64,000 nt of DNA from Rhodanobacteraceae bacterium. Lineage in GTDB: Bacteria; Pseudomonadota; Gammaproteobacteria; Xanthomonadales; SZUA-5. Each line of letters begins with the position of its first letter. Positions within the stretch are counted from its first letter, which is position 1. Shown here piece after piece: positions 18,334 to 28,547 of the stretch. Under the pieces are notes generated by a model. That model was not told the origin of the DNA, made no database searches, and was given only the letters and a program-made list of their open reading frames with translations. The DNA lies in NCBI GenBank assembly GCA_024234055.1, contig JACKOW010000010.1, positions 62,001 through 126,000 on the forward strand. The letters run 5' to 3'. The translations under genes were made by a program, and so were the position numbers.

Positions 18334-18585
18334 CTAGCCCACATTTCTCACACCTGTTGCGGAAGATCGCGCAGGGCTTTGCGACTAGCGCAAGGCGCGA
18401 CGACGAGGAATGGTGATTCCATTGCGAGGAGGAGCAACGCAGCGATAGTCGCAAAGAACCAGCGAGGTCCGCAAAGCGGGCAGATGCAGCCAAACGGTCT
18501 GTGACTGGTGCGTGCCTCGGAATCGCCTTGAACCACTAGGAAATTGGGGGCATCTGCTCGCGCAGGTGTGAGAAATGCGGGCTAG
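18334..18585. mobile_element. MITE-like element with 23-bp terminal inverted repeats
   Basis: Terminal inverted repeats at 18334-18356 and 18563-18585 match at 22 of 23 positions; each begins CTAGCCC and contains CATTTCTCACACC. The 206 bp between them have no convincing ORF. The right end supplies the TAG stop codon (18582-18584) of the desaturase gene. No transposase is in the window, so mobility is inferred from structure. Confidence 0.6.
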
Positions 18586-19809
18586 GCCGCCCTGCGCATG
18601 CTGGCATCGCCCATCAGGATGGCCCAGAGCTTGGCGAAGCGGCGGAATACCGACTCTTCGACGTAGGGCACGCCGTGGCGGGCGCAGATGGCCTTCAGTC
18701 TGGGTGCGGCCTGACGGTACTTCAGCATCGGCAGATCAGGCCAGACGTGGTGCTCGATCTGGTAGTTGAGATAACCCATCAGAAAGTCCCGCAGATCGCT
18801 GCCGCCGGGATAATTCACCGAGCCAACGATCTGTCGCAGGTAGAATTCGCCCTTGTCCTTGACCCGGCCTTCGAAACGCCACAGATCCTCGCCGGCATGG
18901 TTGGGCACGATGATCACGAAGGCGTGGACATTGGCGATCACTTCGGCGATCAGACTGTTGATCAGCACGGCCATCCAGACCTCGACCCCGAACGGCAGGA
19001 ACAGGGCCGGAATCAGGCCGAAACGCAACAGTGCGTAGGGCAACACGCAGCGAGCCCAGAATTCCAGCGCCCGCCGGCTGATCGGCAGCAGCAGCCGCTC
19101 ACCCGGATAGAGCAGGCGCCAGACCGTGCCGGCGCTCGGCAAGCCCGCGCGCTGCGCTGGCGCTGCACTGCGCAAACGCTGCTGCTGCAGCGCCCACAGC
19201 GTGTTCGGCGCGTAGTAGCTGAGCTTCCAGGTGGCCATCAGCAGACACGCCAGCAACCAGCGCAAGGGCCGCGGCAACAACTTCAGCCTGAGCAGCCAGG
19301 CGTTGTGTTCGACCAGATCCGGATCTTCGATTTCGCCGGTATGGAAGTGATGCAGCTGATTGTGCTCATGCGCCCAGGCAGCTGGATGCATCCAGTCCGG
19401 CCAGTCCAGAAAGCGCCGCCAGCCACGCGCGTAGTGCTGGCTGCTAAGGCGCGCCGGAACTTCGGGTACGCGGTCGTAGCCACGGTGCATGACATGGTGG
19501 GTGACCATGGTCCAGCGGGCCACATTGGCCATCGCCAGCAGCAGCCAGGACAGCGGGTTGAAGGGGATCCAGGCCAGGGCGTAGCCCAGCAGGCCGCAGA
19601 TCCGGCCCCAGCGCTCCATGCGCTCCAGATGGGCAAGATCTGCCGCACCCAGATCCTGAATCAGCTCGACCCTGAGCGCCGCAATGTCCGCGGCAAATGC
19701 GCTGCGGTCGATCAGGGGGCAGCAGGGTCGCCACCGTGGCACGCTCGTGGCGCCAGGCTTGCGGACGGGTCACCATGTCGGCGCCGGAGTGGCTTGCAGC
19801 GATCTTCAT
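18582..19809 (-). CDS. Membrane fatty acid desaturase (N-terminal frameshift)
   Basis: The continuous frame spans 18582-19742 (386 aa) with the three histidine clusters of diiron desaturases: THHVMH near residue 81, HEHNQLHH near 124 and QIEHH near 330, plus four or more transmembrane segments. Such enzymes insert double bonds in acyl chains using O2 and an electron donor. The protein start reads better from ATG 19809 in another frame (MKIAASHSGADMV...ATVATLLP). Joining needs one base removed from the CCCCC run near 19715. The stop codon lies within the right end of the MITE-like element. Confidence 0.82.
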
Positions 19810-19982
19810 CACAGTCACTTGCGTTGGGGGCCGACGGGCTCACCGGTAGCCGAGGTCCATGGCTGCAGCATTGCCGCTGTAAGCTTCACTGTCCAGCGTG
19901 GACAATGGCGGCACGAAGCTGAAGGACATGCGCGCTTGATGCAGTTTCAGATCTCACTCCGCTGCGACGGCAAGCTCGGAGC

Positions 19983-22733
19983 ATGAGCGATCCGCTATCG
20001 GACCAGACCCGTCTGACGCCGGCGCCGAGTCTGCACCTGGTGACCCTGAGCCGGGTCGGCGACCACGCCGAGTCGGATCGGATCGTGCTTCACGCCGGTC
20101 AGCGCCTCGGGCCCTTCGAGCTGCGTCAGTTGCTCGGTGCCGGCGGCATGGGCCAGGTGTTCCTGGCCGACCAGCTGCATCCGGTGCAGCGCCAGGTGGC
20201 GTTGAAGTTCAGCCAGTTGCGCCTGGGCAGCGGTGAGGCCTCGGTGCGCTTCGACATCGAACGCCAGGCACTGGCGCGGATGAGCCATCCGGCCATTGCC
20301 CAGGTCTTCGAGGCCGGCACGACCGCCGATGGCTTCCCCTATCTGGCCATGGAGTACGTTCCGGGCGAAGCCATCGACGACTACTGCCGTCGCTGCAAGT
20401 TGGGTCTGAGGGCTCGCCTGGAGCTGTTCATCCGCGTGGCCCTGGGGGTCCAGCATGCGCATCAGAAGCGCATCCTGCATCTGGACCTGAAACCGGCCAA
20501 TGTGTTGGTGACCACGGTGGACGGGGTGGCGCAGCCGAAGATCATCGATTTTGGCCTGGCCTCATCCTCAGTGCGCCTGCCGGGCCAGCGCAGCGGCATG
20601 GCCATGGCCGGCACCCGGGCTACATGAGTCCGGAACAGGCCGGCGTGGCGCAGTCCGGCGAGTTGGTCGATGTCGACACCCGCAGCGACATCTATGCGCT
20701 GGGCGTGATCCTGTACCAGTTGATCGCCGACACCCCGCCGTTTGCCATCGGCCAGTTCAGCGGCCTCAGCGGCGCAGATTTGCGCCAGGCGCTGATTGGC
20801 TTCGAGCCGGTGGCGGTCTCGCAACGTTTGCTCGAACTGGGTGACAAGCCCAGGGCGCGCCGGGTCCAGGGCGATCTCGACGACGCCGTCGTGGCCTGCG
20901 CCATGCATCCGCAGCGCAACCGGCGCTATGAGGCGGTCAGTGATCTGATCGACGATCTGCGCAGCTGGCTGGATTTCCGGCCGGTGCGGGCGCGGCCACC
21001 GAGCGGCGGCCATCGACTTGGCCTGTACATCCGCCGCAACCGCTTGTCGCTGGGCGTGGCCGCGGGGCTTGGGCTCAGCCTGATCGCTGGCCTCGGCGCC
21101 GCCACCTACGGCCTGCTGCAGGCCCGCGCCGAGCGCGATCAGGTGGCCGCCCGGCAGCGCGACCTGGAGCAGGTCAGCGAGTTCCAGCAATCGATGTTGG
21201 CCGGCCTTGATCCCGCCGTTCTGGGCCAGAGCCTGCGCAGTTCCCTGCACCAGCAACTCGCAGCAGCACTGAAGTCGGACCCTGCCGCAGAGGACCGCCT
21301 CGCGGCCTTCGATCAGGATCTGAATCTGGCCAACCCCACCGAAGCCGCCAGGCAGCTGATCGACGACGATCTGCTGGGTCGCGCGCTCGGCGCGATCGAC
21401 ACCGAACTGGCCGGACAACCCAAAGTCAGCGCCGAACTGCGGCTGGCCATCGGCAAGGCCTATTTGTCGCTGGGCAGCTTCGGTACCGCACTTGAAGTCA
21501 TCGACGCCGCGCTCGACAGCCTGCGTCGCGAACTCGGCGAGCAGGCCGCCAAGACGCTGCAGGCGCGCCTCAGCCGCAGCGAGGTCATGCGCGCGCTCGG
21601 TCGCGGGCGCGAGGATCTGCCGGCGCTGGAGCAGTTGATCCAGGACGCCCGCGGCGCCAATGCCACCGGCGTGATGCTCAGCGCCGAACGGTTGCGGGTG
21701 GAGGTGCTGGGCCTGGAGGCCGGCCAGCTGGCGCAGAGCGTGCAGATGGCGCGCGATCTGCTGAGCCGGCACGAAGCCTATTTCGGCGTCGATGCCCTGG
21801 AGACCATTCAGTCCCGTCAGGTGCTGGCAGCACTGCTCGGGCGCAATGATGACCTGGAAGATGCCACACCCTTGTGGCAGCAATCGCTGGCACAGTTGCA
21901 GGCCCGCTTTGGTGAATCCGATCCGCGCACGATTACGGCGCTGGACGCGCTCGGTTCCAATCTGGGCATGCTTGGCGAGTACGAGCAGGCACTGCCGATC
22001 CATCTGAAGACCGCCGATTGGCGCCGCCTGCATCTGGGTAGCGAGCACCCGCTGACCTTGCAGAGCATGAACGGTGCCTCCGTCAGCCTGGCCAAACTCG
22101 GCCGATTGCCCGAAGCCATCGCCCTGGCCCGCGATGTGCTGACGATGCGCACGCGAACGCTCGGTCCCGACCACCCGCTGACACTGCGCTCGATGCTGAA
22201 TCTGGGCGCATTTCTCGCCATGAACGACAATATCGCGGAGGCTTCCAGGTTCACGCGCGAATGCTATGAGCGCCGCCGCCGCGTGCTCGGGCCGGACAAC
22301 CCGGATGTCTCCACGGCGGCGCTGAACCAGGTCGATTTCGAGATCATCGAGGGTCACGCCGCCGAGGCCGTACGTCTGGCCGAGGAAGCCCGTGAGCAGC
22401 GCGTCCGTCTGTTTGGCGCCGATCATCCGGCCGTGCTCGGCGCCGACGAACGTCTGGCCCGCGCCCTGACCGCCGCGGGGCGCCATGCCGAGGCGCTGCC
22501 CCTGCTGGAGCAAACAGCTGGCCAAACTGCGTCAGCCGGATGCTGGCAACGCCGGCAAACGGGCCTTGACCGCCTGGTATCTGGCGCGCGTCTATCTGGC
22601 GTTGGGGCGGAATACCGAGGCGCAGGCACTGATCGACACGGAGCTGGATTATCTGCGGCAGACGCCGTATGCGAAGCTCAATCCGCCGGAGCGACTGGCG
22701 CAACTACAGATCCGGGAGTACCCGCCGCAATGA
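19983..22733 (+). CDS. Serine/threonine protein kinase with C-terminal TPRs (two frameshifts)
   Basis: The first frame (19983-20627) carries the kinase lobe: LGAGGMGQV, the VALKF lysine, HLDLKPAN in the catalytic loop (Leu replaces the usual Arg) and IIDFGLAS. A missing C near 20612 breaks the frame just before GYMSPEQA, where the frame starting at 20624 resumes. A single transmembrane helix (SLGVAAGLGLSLIAGLGAATYGLL) is followed by about 500 residues of tetratricopeptide-like repeats. A second shift near 22512 (LLEQ | QLAKLRQPDAG) leads to the stop at 22733. If the shifts are assembly errors it is a ~917 aa inner-membrane kinase whose TPRs face the periplasm. The stop overlaps the panE start. 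Confidence 0.8.
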
Positions 22734-23719
22734 AGATTCTGGTCTACGGTGCCGGTGCCATCGGGCAGTTCGTGGGCGGCATGCTGGCCCATGGCGGTGC
22801 GCAGGTGCATCTGATCGGCCGGCCGGCGCTGGTTTCGGCGCTGGGATCGGCGCCTCTGCGAATTCAGGATCTGGATGGCAGCGAGCATGCCGTCGGGCTC
22901 ACGGCCAGTGCCACCGTGGCTGAGGCTCTGGCGGTTCCGGAATTGGTCATCCTGACGGTCAAGGGGCCAGCCACCGCCGAGGCCGCCGCGGATCTGGCCA
23001 GGCATGTGCCCGCCGGCACACCGGTGCTGAGTTTCCAGAACGGTGTCGACAACGTCGCCCGCATCCGCAGCGCAGCGCCCGGGCTGACGGCGTTGGCCGG
23101 CATGGTGCCCTACAACGTGGTCCAGATCGCGCCGGGTCAGGTGCGGCGCACCAGTGATGGTCAGCTGATGGCCGAGCGTGCGCCGATCACCGAGGCGCTG
23201 TTGCCGATCTGCGCGAAAGCCGGTCTGGCGCTGGAACTGCGCAGCGACATGCGCGCAGTGCAATGGGGCAAGCTCCTGCTCAATCTCAATAACCCGCTGA
23301 ATGCGCTGAGCGGCCTGCCGCTGCGTCAGCAACTGCTGGATCGACACTTTCGCTGCCTGCTGGCCGATCTGCAGGAAGAGGCCCTGTCCATCCTCGATCG
23401 GGCGGCCGAGCCAGTGGCTCGGGTGACGCCGTTGCCACCGCGCTGGCTGCCGCGCCTGCTGCGCTTGCCGACCTGGCTGTTCAAGCCGCTGGCGGCGCGC
23501 ATGCTCAGGATCAGCCCTGACGCACGCTCATCGATGTACGACGATCGCCTGGCCGGCCGCAGCACCGAGATCGACGATCTTTGTGGCGCCGTGGTGCGCT
23601 GCGCCGAAGGCGTGCAGCAGCAGGCGCCGAAGAATCTGGCCCTGGCTTGCCTGGTGCGGGAGGCGCCCACGGGTCGCTGGTACAGCGCCGCCGAGATTGC
23701 GGCTGCACTGCGGCCCTGA
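22730..23719 (+). CDS. panE: 2-dehydropantoate 2-reductase family protein
   Basis: 329 aa from ATG 22730, overlapping the kinase stop (ATGA). The NAD(P)-binding motif KILVYGAGAIGQFVGGMLA is at the N-terminus, the catalytic lysine segment WGKLLLNLNNPLNAL near residue 185 and the C-terminal helical domain contains RSSMYDDRLAGRSTEID. It would reduce ketopantoate to pantoate in coenzyme A synthesis; family members may act on other 2-oxo acids. The pairing with a kinase/TPR gene has no obvious functional meaning. Confidence 0.85.
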   Translation: MKILVYGAGAIGQFVGGMLAHGGAQVHLIGRPALVSALGSAPLRIQDLDGSEHAVGLTASATVAEALAVPELVILTVKGPATAEAAADLARHVPAGTPVLSFQNGVDNVARIRSAAPGLTALAGMVPYNVVQIAPGQVRRTSDGQLMAERAPITEALLPICAKAGLALELRSDMRAVQWGKLLLNLNNPLNALSGLPLRQQLLDRHFRCLLADLQEEALSILDRAAEPVARVTPLPPRWLPRLLRLPTWLFKPLAARMLRISPDARSSMYDDRLAGRSTEIDDLCGAVVRCAEGVQQQAPKNLALACLVREAPTGRWYSAAEIAAALRP

Positions 23720-23875
23720 GCCGCGCGCGGTGCGCTTGATCCGCTCTTTCGGCGGGCCGCGGCCATCTGCAACTGTCACGCATGATGCACGACTGATGTG
23801 TGCGTGCCGACCTGGATGGCGTCGCGGGTACACTGTGATTCCGGCACTTGGTTCCGGCTGGACAGCGTGTGAACC

Positions 23876-25043
23876 ATGGACCCGGGTACCGCGATACTGA
23901 TGGCTGCGCTGATGATTCTGCTGAACGGCGGCGTCCTCGGTCTGGTCCAGCGCGAGCTTCCCATGGATCTGCGGCCCAGCGCCATCAGCTGGCGCATCGC
24001 CACGCTGCTGCACGCGGCCGGCTGCGTGTTGCTGGCGCTGCAGACCGAGGCGTCGAAAATCTACGTGCTGCCGCTGGCCAATGGCCTGCTGCTGCTGGGC
24101 CTGGCCGGCTACTGGCGTGCACTGCGGCAGTTCTACGGTCTGGGCGAACACTACGGGCTGCTGTGGCCGGTGGCGTTGGGTGTGATCGTGATCTACTGGT
24201 TCGTGGCCGTCCACGAGAGCTTTCCGCTGCGCGTCGCCGCCGTGTCGCTGGCCTGGTTCTGGTTGTTGCTCGGTTGCATCCGCACCCTGTACTCGACCGG
24301 CGACCGTCGTGGCAGTGCCAGTCGCGATGTGCTGGCCGGGATGTTTGCGGTGGCCGCAGTTTTCATGATGTTGCGGGCGCTGTACTTCCTCAGCGCGTCC
24401 GGCTCGCCATCCAGTCTGCTCGACCAGCGTCACTGGTTGAACATGGTGACGCCGATGGTCGCGGCGGTGATCCCGGTGATCGGCACCACGACCTTTCTGT
24501 TGATGTGTTCGCAACGACTTACGCGACGCTGGGAGTCGGCGGCTTCGACCGACTATCTGACAGGTCTGGCCAATCGCCCGTACGGTGGTGACCAAGGGCG
24601 ACGCCCTGATTGCGAACGCCGCAGCTTCCGGTGCCGATGCCGCCTTGATGGTCGTCGACATCGATCGCTTCAAACAGGTCAACGACCGCCATGGCCATGC
24701 TGTCGGCGACCGTGCCATTCAACACGTCGCCCGGCAACTACTCCAGAGCTGCGCCGGTTTCGGCAGTGCCGGTCGCCTCGGCGGCGAGGAATTCATCGGC
24801 TTGCTGGCCAATGTGGGGGGGCCGACGCAGGCGCTGCAGATCGCCGAACAGTTGCGACAGGCCGTCGAGGAGTCACCTCTGCAGATCGAGGGCGCCGCAG
24901 AGCCCTTGCCTCTGACCGTCTCCATCGGTGTGGCCAGTCGGCAGTCACAGGACCGCGATTTCACGGCCTGGTTGCAACGCGCCGATCAGGCGCTGTACGC
25001 GGCCAAGGCTGCGGGCCGCAATCGGGTGGCCAGCGCCGGCTGA
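23876..25043 (+). CDS. Membrane-bound diguanylate cyclase (frameshifted)
   Basis: N-terminal six or seven hydrophobic segments (residues ~5-225) precede a GGDEF domain with TDYLTGLANR, DIDRFKQVNDRHGHAVGD and the active-site signature GGEEF (near residue 300). It would make cyclic di-GMP from two GTP. One extra C near 24577 (AATCGCCCGT) shifts the frame between LTGLANR and TVVTKGDAL; the frame from 24585 completes the domain to 25043. No RxxD inhibitory site is evident. It is monocistronic. Confidence 0.83.
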
Positions 25044-25048
25044 GCCCG

Positions 25049-26464
25049 TCAGTCACCGCAGCGCAGGCAGTCCTTCAAACGCCAGCCCTGACGCTTGTAG
25101 ATCTTTGATCGGGCGGTTTCGCGACGTTCGGCCGGTTCCTCGTCCCGGGTCGGAGAGGCCTTCGGCAGCTGCATCTTCCGCTCGGCGGCAGCCCGTTGCG
25201 CTGCGCGCTCGCGCCCGGTCTGTGCCAGCAGATCAAGCAGACGGCGATAGTCGGTCTGGTCGAAACTCGGTCCCAGGGTTTCATGCTGTTCATCCCTGTA
25301 GGTTTCCATACGCACCGCCAGCGACAGCAATTCCAGCGGCTGTCCGGCCGCTGGCCAGCGCCAGATCGGTCCACCGCTGGCGCCCGCAGACATCCACAGG
25401 GCGAAGCGCTGAAAGGGCTCGGCTCCGCGCGGACAGGCGCTTTGCCCAAACAGGTTGACGGCAGCGCCCGGCGCAATCCGACCAGCCGGGCCGATCACGC
25501 CGTAGCCGGCACGCAGCACGCGCAAGCCGGGAGCGGCGGGCGAGGCGCCGAAGCGCAGCCGCGGCCAAGCCAGGTCCGATGGCAGATCGGCCGACTGATC
25601 GAGCACCAGAAAGGCAAAATCGTGGGCGGTGCGCTCGTCAAAACGCTCGTTGACATCAGGCGGGGCCTCGGCATCACGATGCCAGCCGCCGCGCTCGCTG
25701 AGAAAGGCCCGTGAGACCATGGCCGTGCCGAAGGGCGCCGCCGGCGGTTCCGAATAGCGGCGGCCGCCCGGCACCAGGCGGTAGCGATCGCAGACCACGC
25801 CTTCATGGGTCAGCACCACGTGGGCGGCGGTCATGGCCAGATCCGGTGACAGCAGCACGCCGCTGCCGGCCGTCGGCCGCGAACCGGGCTTGCAGCGGTA
25901 GGGCCGTACCCTCAGCGCCAACGGCGCTACCGGATCGGGCAAGGACATCGGCAAGAGTTCGCGGCTGGGCAGCGTGACCGGGCACCAGGGCAGGCTGGGA
26001 CGGTCCGCCGCCAGCCGAATCAGCGGCGGGGTCTGCCACAAGGGATCGCGCTCGCGTTCGCGGATAGCGCGTACATCCGCGCTCGGGTAGGCACTGCTGC
26101 CGAGATCGCCAGCCAGCGCGGCCGGCGGCAGTCCCAGGCGCTGCAGGCCCTGCGCCTGCTGTGGGCTCAGATCGATCTGCTGCGGCCAGTCCAGACGTAG
26201 GCACGGTCCCCGCGCGGTCTGGAGTACCCGCCAGGCCAGCAGGTCCCTGGCATCCGGGAGATACTGCACCGCCGACTCCAGTACCGACTCCGGCGCATCG
26301 GCTGCGGCACTGCAGTTGACGTATAGCGAGCCGGTACCGGCACCAGCGGCGTCGAGTATGGCCAGTAGATCGGCCCTGGCGGCTTGGGCTGGCGCTGACA
26401 GGCACAGAACTGCAGCGACGCCGCTGCCGATCAGGCGGCCCAGAATCCGGGGGACAGAGTGCAT
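25049..26464 (-). CDS. Secreted trypsin-like serine protease
   Basis: 471 aa from ATG 26464. The signal peptide (RLIGSGVAAVLCLSAPAQA) is followed by a ~160-residue region with no recognised domain. The chymotrypsin fold then shows the triad: His in TAAHVV, Asp in TAHDFAFLVLD and Ser in SAGASGGPIW (G-x-S-G-G). Cysteines around the catalytic domain suggest disulfides, consistent with an extracytoplasmic site. A charged C-terminal tail ends KDCLRCGD. The substrate is unknown. Confidence 0.8.
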   Translation of the reverse strand: MHSVPRILGRLIGSGVAAVLCLSAPAQAARADLLAILDAAGAGTGSLYVNCSAAADAPESVLESAVQYLPDARDLLAWRVLQTARGPCLRLDWPQQIDLSPQQAQGLQRLGLPPAALAGDLGSSAYPSADVRAIRERERDPLWQTPPLIRLAADRPSLPWCPVTLPSRELLPMSLPDPVAPLALRVRPYRCKPGSRPTAGSGVLLSPDLAMTAAHVVLTHEGVVCDRYRLVPGGRRYSEPPAAPFGTAMVSRAFLSERGGWHRDAEAPPDVNERFDERTAHDFAFLVLDQSADLPSDLAWPRLRFGASPAAPGLRVLRAGYGVIGPAGRIAPGAAVNLFGQSACPRGAEPFQRFALWMSAGASGGPIWRWPAAGQPLELLSLAVRMETYRDEQHETLGPSFDQTDYRRLLDLLAQTGRERAAQRAAAERKMQLPKASPTRDEEPAERRETARSKIYKRQGWRLKDCLRCGD

Positions 26465-26570
26465 CGAGATTTCGCTCGCCGGGAACTCGCGCCCAGAAAT
26501 GCCAGCCGGAACTGAAACATGCGGTGAACGGGGAAACGCCGGTCGGTGTGCTTCTCCGCGCATCAGACGG

Positions 26571-26679
26571 GGGCAAGGGGCAGGGGGCAGGGGACCCACG
26601 TCGCGGCTCAGTCAGATCATGGGTCGAGTTTGGACCCCTGCCCCGTGTCCCGTGTCCCGTGTCCCGTGCCCCGTTCCCC
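26571..26679. repeat. Paired G-rich/C-rich arrays around a short dispersed repeat
   Basis: A degenerate GGGGCAR run (26571-26594) faces a heptamer array of five units (CCCCGTG, TCCCGTG x3, CCCCGTT; 26641-26679). The spacer (about 26595-26640) resembles 41167-41230. The C-rich array is 22 bp from the stop of the beta-helix gene and is G-rich on its coding strand. Confidence 0.8.
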
Positions 26680-26701
26680 GCATCCTTGCCGAGTGTCGCC
26701 G

Positions 26702-28441
26702 TTATTCGAAGCCGTTGGCGAACACGCTGTCCGGTATCGACAGTTCAACCTCCACCGCACCCTTGTCGCACTGGGCCGTGCCGCTGTTGTCGCCGTCCTG
26801 CGGGCGAGCGATGCCGCGCTGATCGCTGCCGAGGCAAAGCAGGTCCGAGCCACTGTCGATCAATGGGCTACCTGCCTGCGGCAGATGGGTGCGGGTGCCG
26901 CCGCCGTTGTCGGCCAGGGCCGCCAGTCCCGCCGGCACACCGAGCACATCGCCGCTGCCGCTGCTGAATCCGCAGCTGGAGCTGGGCGCCTCCAGATGAT
27001 TGGAGGCCAGGTTGATGTTGGTCAGCGAGGCGCTGTTGCTGCAGTCATCGACCGTGCTGCCATTGCCGACCAGATTGCCGGCAAAGGCGCTGTTCTGGAC
27101 CAGTCCGAAATTGCCCTCCATGCGCAGGCCGCCGCCGACGCCCGCGGCGTTGCCGTCGCTGTCGGCGCGGTTGTCGGCCAGGGTCACGTTGATCAGGTTG
27201 ATGCGGCCGCTGGCGGTGGTCGAGAGCACGCCGCCGCCATTGAAGCGCGCCTGGTTGCCGGAAACCGTGCTGTTGTAGATGAAGGTGTTCGAGGTCGAGG
27301 CGATACCGCCCCCGCCGCCGGAGAAGCCCGAGGTCGAGCTGTTGCCGTTGATGGTGCTGAAGGCCACATCGACGCGGGTGTTGGCGTCGCCGCCAAAGGA
27401 CAGGCCGCCACCATCGCTGGCCGCGGTGTTGCCGCTGATGACCGAATCGATCACCACCGTGGGCCCGTTCGCGCGCAGGCCACCACCCGACAACTGCGTG
27501 CTGTTGTTGCTGAGCTCCACCCGCTGCACGGCCAGATGCTCGTTGCCCGGTGTGGCACCGGAACTGGCGTTGATACCGCCGCCAAACGTGAAGCCGGCGA
27601 CACCGTTGCGCACCGACAGATCCTTGAAGGCATAGGTGTGCCCGAGGGTATTGCCCGGATCCAGATCAAAGACCCGCTCGGCGCCATTGCCGAACACGCG
27701 CGTGCTGTCACGACCGGCGCCGTAGACGGCCATGCCGGTGGTCAGATCGAGGTCGCCATTGACGTTGCCATTGTCGTTGCCGGTGCGGGTCAGTGCATAG
27801 TCGCCCGCCGGAATGACCACGGCACCGGGTGCGGCATTGGCGGCGCTGATCGCCTCGCGCAGCGAGCAGTCGGCATCACATTGGCCGTCCAGCGTATCCG
27901 CCGTCTTGGTGACCGTGTAGACGGGCGCCGAGCGGATGTTGAAGCTGAGGCTCGCAGGATTGGGGTTCTGGGCCGGACGTGCGACCACGATCGAGTAGTC
28001 GACGTTGCCTTCCAGGCGCACGCCGGCCAGTGCCGCAGCAAAACCGCTGGCACCGTCGTCGTTGCAGGCACCCACCACCGGCCGGAAGTTGCCAGGCGTG
28101 CCCGTGTAGATGGCGACGATATCGTCATAGCCGAGCGCGCTCAGGTTGACGTGGAAATTCTGCCCCGGGCTCGCGAAATTCAATCCGTACCAGACCGTGT
28201 TGCCGCGTTGCTGGGTGTCGCCGTTCTTGCAGGCGAGGATAGGATCGGTGCCCTCGGTCGTGGCCAGCGCAATGTCCGGCTGGCTGTCGCTGAATCCGCC
28301 CGGCAGCTGCAGCGTGGCGGGATTGATCTGGATCCGATTGGCCCAGTCGTCGTTGGACGGGACGCTTCCAGCCATGGCCAGTGTCGGCATCAGGGCGACC
28401 AGACCCACGACCAGACACCGCATTGATCGATGACTCATCAT
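26702..28441 (-). CDS. Secreted right-handed beta-helix protein with C-terminal FANGFE motif
   Basis: 579 aa from ATG 28441 (GGAG six bases upstream). A signal peptide (CLVVGLVALMPTLAMA) is followed by a ~120-residue domain. Next comes a CSLREAISAANAAPG motif typical of choice-of-anchor/parallel-beta-helix proteins, then many short repeats rich in Asn/Ser/Gly (NNSTQLSGGGLR, VSGNQARFNGGG). The extreme C-terminus is SVFANGFE, an ending I associate with many secreted Xanthomonadales proteins. No catalytic residues are evident; a surface or adhesive role is possible but unproven. Confidence 0.75.
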   Translation of the reverse strand: MMSHRSMRCLVVGLVALMPTLAMAGSVPSNDDWANRIQINPATLQLPGGFSDSQPDIALATTEGTDPILACKNGDTQQRGNTVWYGLNFASPGQNFHVNLSALGYDDIVAIYTGTPGNFRPVVGACNDDGASGFAAALAGVRLEGNVDYSIVVARPAQNPNPASLSFNIRSAPVYTVTKTADTLDGQCDADCSLREAISAANAAPGAVVIPAGDYALTRTGNDNGNVNGDLDLTTGMAVYGAGRDSTRVFGNGAERVFDLDPGNTLGHTYAFKDLSVRNGVAGFTFGGGINASSGATPGNEHLAVQRVELSNNSTQLSGGGLRANGPTVVIDSVISGNTAASDGGGLSFGGDANTRVDVAFSTINGNSSTSGFSGGGGGIASTSNTFIYNSTVSGNQARFNGGGVLSTTASGRINLINVTLADNRADSDGNAAGVGGGLRMEGNFGLVQNSAFAGNLVGNGSTVDDCSNSASLTNINLASNHLEAPSSSCGFSSGSGDVLGVPAGLAALADNGGGTRTHLPQAGSPLIDSGSDLLCLGSDQRGIARPQDGDNSGTAQCDKGAVEVELSIPDSVFANGFE

Positions 28442-28547
28442 CGATGGCTCCTGCTCACTTTCGGGGTGCGCAGTCTCGCCTAAAGATTGTCCGGACAAAA
28501 GTACCACTGATCGGATTGACCGGACAATTGCACGCGTTCGGGGAGAA

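Noticed and set aside
18042..18585. A small protein gene in the stretch after mobA
   Set aside because: Available frames are short, lack ribosome-binding sites and cross the inverted repeats.
20462..22525. A 687-codon open frame on the minus strand opposite the kinase/TPR gene
   Set aside because: Shadow of the TPR region; low-complexity Gln/Ala/Gly-rich and no start signal.
26546..28426. A 626-codon open frame opposite the beta-helix gene
   Set aside because: Shadow frame; the minus-strand protein has a signal peptide and repeat structure.
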